Shown here: positions 6,714 through 9,836 of the stretch, one piece after another
Layout: the number at the start of each line of letters is the position of its first letter
How positions within the stretch are numbered: position 1 is the stretch's first letter
Assembly: GCA_937989795.1 (NCBI GenBank)
Contig: CALKBB010000377.1
Location: 1 to 9,836 of the forward strand
Source of the DNA: an uncultured Collinsella sp.
GTDB taxonomy: Bacteria > Actinomycetota > Coriobacteriia > Coriobacteriales > Coriobacteriaceae
DNA length: 9,836 nt
Reading direction: 5' to 3'
Notes under the pieces: generated by a model
Database searches by the model: none
What the model was told of the DNA's origin: nothing
Seen by the model: the letters and a program-made list of their open reading frames with translations, nothing else
Made by a program: the position numbers and the translations under genes

Positions 6714-7742
6714 ATGGCAGACAATAACGAGCGCACTCCACTGCTGAAGGTCGAGCACCTCTCCAAGGAGTTTCCCGCAGAGTCCGGCATGTTTGCCAAG
6801 CGTTTTTCCAAGCGCGTCGTCTCTGCTGTAAACGACATCTCTTTTGAGATTTATCCTGGCGAGACCTTTGGTCTGGTTGGCGAGTCTGGTTGCGGTAAAT
6901 CCACCACGGGCCGCACTATCATGCGTCTGACCAAGCCGACCGCCGGCAAGGTGTTCTTCCAGGGCAAAGATGTTGCCGAGATGAGCAAGCATGAGATCAA
7001 GGACATGCGTCGTGAGATGCAGTTTATCTTCCAGGATCCTTATGCTTCGCTCAACCCTCGTATGACCATCGGTGAGATTGTCTCCGAGCCCATGACCATT
7101 CACGGCGTGGGCACCAAGGAGGAGCGCATTGAGCGTGTCCGTGAGCTTCTCGACGTTGTCGGACTGAACCCCGAGCACATTAACCGCTATCCTCATGAGT
7201 TCTCCGGCGGTCAGCGTCAGCGTGTCGGCATTGCCCGCGCATTTGCGCTGAAGCCCAAGCTGATTATCTGCGACGAGCCGGTTTCTGCTCTGGATGTTTC
7301 CATTCAGGCCCAGGTTCTAAACCTGCTCAAGGAACTGCAGGACAAGTTCGGTACCGCATATCTGTTTATCGCCCACGACCTGTCCGTCGTGCAGCACATC
7401 TCCGATCGCGTTGCCGTTATGTATCTGGGTAAGATGGTTGAGGTTTCGGACTGGAAGACGCTCTACAGCGAGCCCCACCATCCGTACACGCAGTCGCTGC
7501 TGTCTGCCGTGCCGGTTCCCGATCCTGATATCCAGAAGACCCGCAAGCGCATCATCCTCGCTGGCGATCCGCCGTCGCCGCTGGATCCGCCGACCGGCTG
7601 CCGTTTCCACACGCGCTGCCCCATCGCGCAGGGCATCTGCTCTGAGAAGCTTCCCGAGTTTAAGGAAGTCGCACCGGGTCACTGCTGCGCGTGCCACTTC
7701 GCGGAGCCGTTCCCGATCAAGGAATCGCACATCGACCTGTAG
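6714..7742 (+). CDS. oppF: Oligopeptide ABC transporter ATP-binding protein OppF
   Basis: The second ATPase of the importer, working as a heterodimer with OppD. The 342-residue product has Walker A GESGCGKS (56-63), Q-loop Gln107, signature FSGGQRQR (163-170), Walker B LIICDEPV (183-190) with Glu188, and switch His221, so both nucleotide sites look intact. The C-terminal extension has HPYTQSLLSAVPVPDP (256-271) and Cys296, Cys302, Cys309 and Cys327 for a probable [4Fe-4S] cluster; Cys324 and Cys325 sit beside the last ligand (GHCCACHF). The ATG follows the oppD TAA with no gap. The ribosome binding site GGGAGG (6698-6703) is inside oppD, so translation is probably coupled. It is the last gene of the operon; a large palindrome starts 16 nt after the TAG stop. 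DppF is the alternative name. Confidence 0.96.
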   Translation: MADNNERTPLLKVEHLSKEFPAESGMFAKRFSKRVVSAVNDISFEIYPGETFGLVGESGCGKSTTGRTIMRLTKPTAGKVFFQGKDVAEMSKHEIKDMRREMQFIFQDPYASLNPRMTIGEIVSEPMTIHGVGTKEERIERVRELLDVVGLNPEHINRYPHEFSGGQRQRVGIARAFALKPKLIICDEPVSALDVSIQAQVLNLLKELQDKFGTAYLFIAHDLSVVQHISDRVAVMYLGKMVEVSDWKTLYSEPHHPYTQSLLSAVPVPDPDIQKTRKRIILAGDPPSPLDPPTGCRFHTRCPIAQGICSEKLPEFKEVAPGHCCACHFAEPFPIKESHIDL

Positions 7743-7758
7743 TCGGTTGTTATCGTCC

Positions 7759-7890
7759 GGGCCCGCGCTGGACGTAGTTTTCAGAACGTCCTCGACCATG
7801 GAACCCCCCTTATCCTGCTCCTTCGGAGCCGCGGATAAGGGGGTTTCCTGGTCTGCGGAATGTTCTGAAAACTAAGTCCAGCACGGGCCC
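7759..7890. repeat. 132-bp near-perfect palindrome after oppF (candidate dispersed palindromic element)
   Basis: The ends are GGGCCC on both sides. The outer arms 7759-7787 and 7862-7890 match at 27 of 29 positions. A middle part pairs 7794-7798 with 7849-7853 and 7800-7803 with 7845-7848, with a bulged T7799. Inside that, CCCCCTTATCC (7805-7815) pairs perfectly with GGATAAGGGGG (7833-7843), and the tip has GCTCC/GGAGC around a TTC loop. In total about 55 base pairs can form. Only a short T-run (7844-7846) follows the inner stem on the + strand. It may end the opp transcript, but it is much longer than a normal terminator and resembles a palindromic intergenic repeat. No protein is recognised in it. 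Confidence 0.85.
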
Positions 7891-7954
7891 TGTGTTACCG
7901 CTGCAGAGGGGTGCGATTCCTTGATCGCTCACTTAATCTAATAAGAAATTGAGT

Positions 7955-7980
7955 GAGGCCGGAGCTTTGGCTCCGGCCTC
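7955..7980. terminator. GC-rich hairpin, possible terminator of the opp operon
   Basis: A perfect 11-bp stem, GAGGCCGGAGC (7955-7965) with GCTCCGGCCTC (7970-7980), closes on a TTTG loop. No T-run follows on the + strand (CTTATATAAG instead); the minus strand reads into a more T-rich stretch. Its direction is therefore uncertain. An alternative stem CTCACTTAAT (7928-7937) with ATTGAGTGAG (7948-7957) shares its last three bases with this hairpin. Confidence 0.6.
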
Positions 7981-8121
7981 CTTATATAAGGGCTCGGCAA
8001 AGTCGAGCCACCAAATTTGCATCAGCCCCCAGAACATGTTTGAGAACGGTGTCTGGAGTACGTGAACGTCGATTCGGGGCCGGACATATAGATCTACCAG
8101 CGCATTTACAAATTCGTAAAC
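7981..8121. other. Non-coding stretch between hairpin and tRNA promoter
   Basis: No convincing gene. It holds the palindromic decamer CTTATATAAG (7981-7990), a small hairpin GGCTCG (7991-7996) with CGAGCC (8004-8009), and TTTAC (8105-8109) with GTAAA (8116-8120). A 65-codon minus-strand frame (8130 to 7933) crosses it, but starts with TTG, has no ribosome binding site and runs through the GC-rich hairpin. Confidence 0.5.
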
Positions 8122-8168
8122 TTTTTTCAAAAAAGTGCTTGCGCAGTTCTCGAATCATAGGTTATTAT
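8122..8168 (+). promoter_or_regulatory. Promoter of tRNA-Leu with A/T-rich upstream element
   Basis: The -35 element TTGCGC (8139-8144) and -10 element TATTAT (8163-8168) are 18 nt apart. Directly upstream, TTTTTTCAAAAAA (8122-8134) is placed where an UP element would contact the RNA polymerase alpha subunit. The expected start is near 8175, about 50 nt before the mature tRNA. The transcript leader then has a 7-bp hairpin, GTTGAAC (8176-8182) with GTTCAAC (8189-8195). Confidence 0.72.
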
Positions 8169-8225
8169 CTTACTCGTTGAACGCGCGGGTTCAACAAAAC
8201 GAACCGCGAATCAACAACATAGCAT

Positions 8226-8315
8226 GTCGGAGTGGCGGAATTGGCAGACGCGCTAGCTTGAGGTGCTAGTGACCGCTTTTTGGTCATGCGGGTTCAAGTC
8301 CCGCCTCCGACACCA
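8226..8315 (+). tRNA. tRNA-Leu (anticodon GAG)
   Basis: A class II tRNA with CCA encoded. Acceptor stem GTCGGAG (8226-8232) pairs with CTCCGAC (8305-8311); discriminator A8312; CCA 8313-8315. Anticodon stem CTAGC (8253-8257) with GCTAG (8265-8269) encloses the loop TTGAGGT, giving anticodon GAG (8260-8262), which reads CUC and CUU leucine codons. The long variable arm TGACC/GGTCA (8270-8274, 8282-8286) is typical of leucine tRNAs. The T arm is GCGGG-TTCAAGT-CCCGC (8288-8304). Confidence 0.97.
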
Positions 8316-8324
8316 TCGCATTTG

Positions 8325-8348
8325 AGAAGCCTCTTCGGAGGCTTTTTT
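8325..8348 (+). terminator. Intrinsic terminator after tRNA-Leu
   Basis: AAGCCTC (8327-8333) pairs with GAGGCTT (8338-8344) around a TTCG tetraloop, followed by a T-run to 8348. It starts about 10 nt after the CCA end. Confidence 0.92.
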
Positions 8349-8374
8349 GTTACCGATAGACGGTGAGGTTCACG

Positions 8375-9836
8375 ATGGAAACGCTTGAGCGCAACGAGTG
8401 GGCAGACGTTGCCCAACTAGTCGAAATCACGAGCGATGCTGTCATCATCTGCGAGCTCGACGGAACCATTCTGCATGTGAATAATCGCTTACTTGGTTTG
8501 ATGTGCGAGGAACGCGCCGACGTCATCGGTAGAGATGTTAAAGACGTCCTGTACTCATCCGCTTTTGAACGTGCGACGGAACATCGTCTGCCATTTGAAA
8601 CTGATGGCTCCGAGAACGAACTGATGCTCAAGCTGAGTGACGGCTCTTTTATCCCCGTCTTGGTTCGCGCAGGCTCCGTAACGCCTCCACGTGTCTTTGG
8701 GCGCCGCGCGCCACGTGTCCTGGTGGCACTTCACAGTATTGAGGAACAGTATTCTCACGACCGTCAACTCAAGCGTGCGTTATCGGAGCTTAGAGTGGCA
8801 AATAAGCGTCTCTCTGGCACGCTTTCGGTCATTATGAGCACTGTGGGCTCCGATGAGCTACCCAGCCTGCTTGATACCGTTTTAAATCAGCTCGTCGGAA
8901 CGCTCGATGCTTCTGGAGCTGCGATTTATTTTTCGGAGAGCGGTGGCTTTAAGCTCCGTGGTGTTTCTAAGGAGCTTGAGGATAGCTATCTGCCCGAGTT
9001 TATGCCGTATGGCGCGGGCATCCCGACGTACGTGCTTCGCGAGTCGCGCGCTTGCCGTCTGTCGATTCAGCAGGACCTTGAGGGCGATCGTGTCGCCTCG
9101 GGCATGTTTATGGATTTGGACAATCGTTCTAAGCACCTGTTGCGCGTGCAGGATATGCCTCCGTACCGCAGCGAGATCTGTCTTCCCGTTTTTTACGGTA
9201 CGCAGATCCTTGGCGTGCTGGAAGTTGGCTGGAAACGCCCCCAGGCACCGCTCGCCTATGACGTTAATGTACTCGAGGTCATTTGCGATTACCTGTCTAT
9301 CCAGCTGGTCGGCATGGCATCGAGCCTTCGCTCTCGTCGCACGGCCGAGCTTGGCCGCTCGCTTAATGTGCTTCGGGATGAGTTGTTTGCCTATCTTGAT
9401 GATCCTGTTGCCGCCTCGCGTGCGGTGTCGGCCGAAATTTGCGCCGTGCTCAATTGCCATTTCTGTTCCGTGGAGTATGACGCTAGTCTGGACGCCTACG
9501 TCACAGATTTTGAAGGCGGCAGTCGCGTTGCTTTGCCTGACGATCCCGAGAAGCTTTTCTTTTCCACGACGGCGCCAGCGGCACGTCTGGGGGCTGGCTC
9601 TGATGGCTTTGGGGCGTCTGTTTTGGGCGGCACGAGTGCCGAGGACCTTAAACACGTCCGCATAACTCGCGTTGACGAATCGATGCCTATGGGAGGCTGG
9701 CTTAGGGCGCATGGTCTACCTTGCCAAGGTCTCTACGTCGACATCGGCATCGAGGCGGGGCGCCCGCGCTCTGAGGGTGATGGCAAGCACAGCAACGACG
9801 CGATCGTTCCTGCTTCTGTTGCGAAAGGCCCGACGA
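8375..9836 (+). CDS. PAS-GAF sensory protein (3' partial, output domain outside window)
   Basis: The frame is open from ATG 8375 to the end of the window: 487 codons and no stop. Residues about 11-122 resemble a PAS domain (ITSDAVIICELDGTILHVNN at 18-37, then a repeat of strands ending RVLVALHSIEEQ). A short helical linker follows (about 123-150). Residues about 157-313 look like a GAF domain (DTVLNQLVGTLDASGAAIYF, PYGAGIPTYVLRES, then YRSEICLPVFYGTQILGVLE). Residues about 330-460 may be a second, more divergent GAF-like domain. No membrane helices are visible, so it is probably cytoplasmic. The usual output would be a histidine kinase, phosphatase or cyclase, but none is in view. ATG 8375 follows GGTGAGG (8362-8368) at 6 nt; an in-frame TAG at 8357 limits the start, with GTG 8363 the only alternative. 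Ligand and pathway are unknown. Confidence 0.85.
   Translation, partial: METLERNEWADVAQLVEITSDAVIICELDGTILHVNNRLLGLMCEERADVIGRDVKDVLYSSAFERATEHRLPFETDGSENELMLKLSDGSFIPVLVRAGSVTPPRVFGRRAPRVLVALHSIEEQYSHDRQLKRALSELRVANKRLSGTLSVIMSTVGSDELPSLLDTVLNQLVGTLDASGAAIYFSESGGFKLRGVSKELEDSYLPEFMPYGAGIPTYVLRESRACRLSIQQDLEGDRVASGMFMDLDNRSKHLLRVQDMPPYRSEICLPVFYGTQILGVLEVGWKRPQAPLAYDVNVLEVICDYLSIQLVGMASSLRSRRTAELGRSLNVLRDELFAYLDDPVAASRAVSAEICAVLNCHFCSVEYDASLDAYVTDFEGGSRVALPDDPEKLFFSTTAPAARLGAGSDGFGASVLGGTSAEDLKHVRITRVDESMPMGGWLRAHGLPCQGLYVDIGIEAGRPRSEGDGKHSNDAIVPASVAKGPT

Noticed and set aside
5487..7196. 569-codon minus-strand open frame opposite oppC, oppD and oppF
   Set aside because: It spans three well-supported genes in antisense. 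Same codon-bias cause; no domain recognised.
7411..7875. Plus-strand frame running from oppF into the palindrome
   Set aside because: It is out of frame with the intact C-terminus of OppF, and its Arg/Ser-rich translation is a typical shadow.
7933..8130. 65-codon minus-strand frame with a Trp-rich stretch (NMFWGLMQIWWLDF)
   Set aside because: It starts with TTG, has no ribosome binding site, overlaps the tRNA promoter's upstream element, and its C-terminus is encoded by the 11-bp hairpin. It could be a gene remnant; a protein search with conserved homologues would reopen it.
8226..8315. tRNA-Leu as an integration site of a mobile element
   Set aside because: No integrase, no duplicated tRNA 3' end and no foreign-looking genes are visible next to it.
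8882..9712. Open frames on both strands within the sensor gene (minus 276 codons, plus 252 codons)
   Set aside because: They are out of frame with the PAS-GAF reading frame, which is open throughout and has recognisable domains. Their translations are Arg/Ser- and Ala-rich shadows.

Overview
The window looks like chromosomal DNA from a high-GC, Gram-positive member of the Coriobacteriia, most likely Collinsella or a close relative. This rests on codon use, the lipoprotein style of OppA and the general look of the proteins; no marker gene fixes the genus. All genes recognised here lie on the + strand.

Positions 1-1152 hold the 3' two thirds of gpmI (cofactor-independent phosphoglycerate mutase, glycolysis), closed by a strong intrinsic terminator. 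Positions 1205-1557 hold secG, a short gene for the SecYEG translocon, with its own terminator. Positions 1558-1798 are a non-coding leader for the next operon.

Positions 1799-7742 are a complete five-gene ABC importer for oligo- or dipeptides, oppA-oppB-oppC-oppD-oppF: a lipoprotein binding protein with a twin-arginine-like signal, two permeases and two ATPases. An intercistronic hairpin lies between oppA and oppB. From oppB onward the genes are spaced 14, 2 and 0 nt apart, which suggests translational coupling. OppA should capture peptide outside the membrane, OppB/OppC form the channel, and OppD/OppF hydrolyse ATP.

Positions 7743-8225 carry no convincing gene but are rich in structure. 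A near-perfect 132-bp palindrome starts 16 nt after oppF. It is followed by a second GC-rich hairpin and then by a stable-RNA promoter with an A/T-rich upstream element. Positions 8226-8315 are tRNA-Leu(GAG) with an encoded CCA and its own UUCG-loop terminator. From 8375 to the end of the window runs the 5' part of a PAS-GAF sensory protein whose output domain lies outside the window.

Most of the window is ordinary housekeeping and transport DNA. The best candidates for something undescribed are the 132-bp palindrome after oppF and an abrupt change in codon use inside gpmI near position 615.
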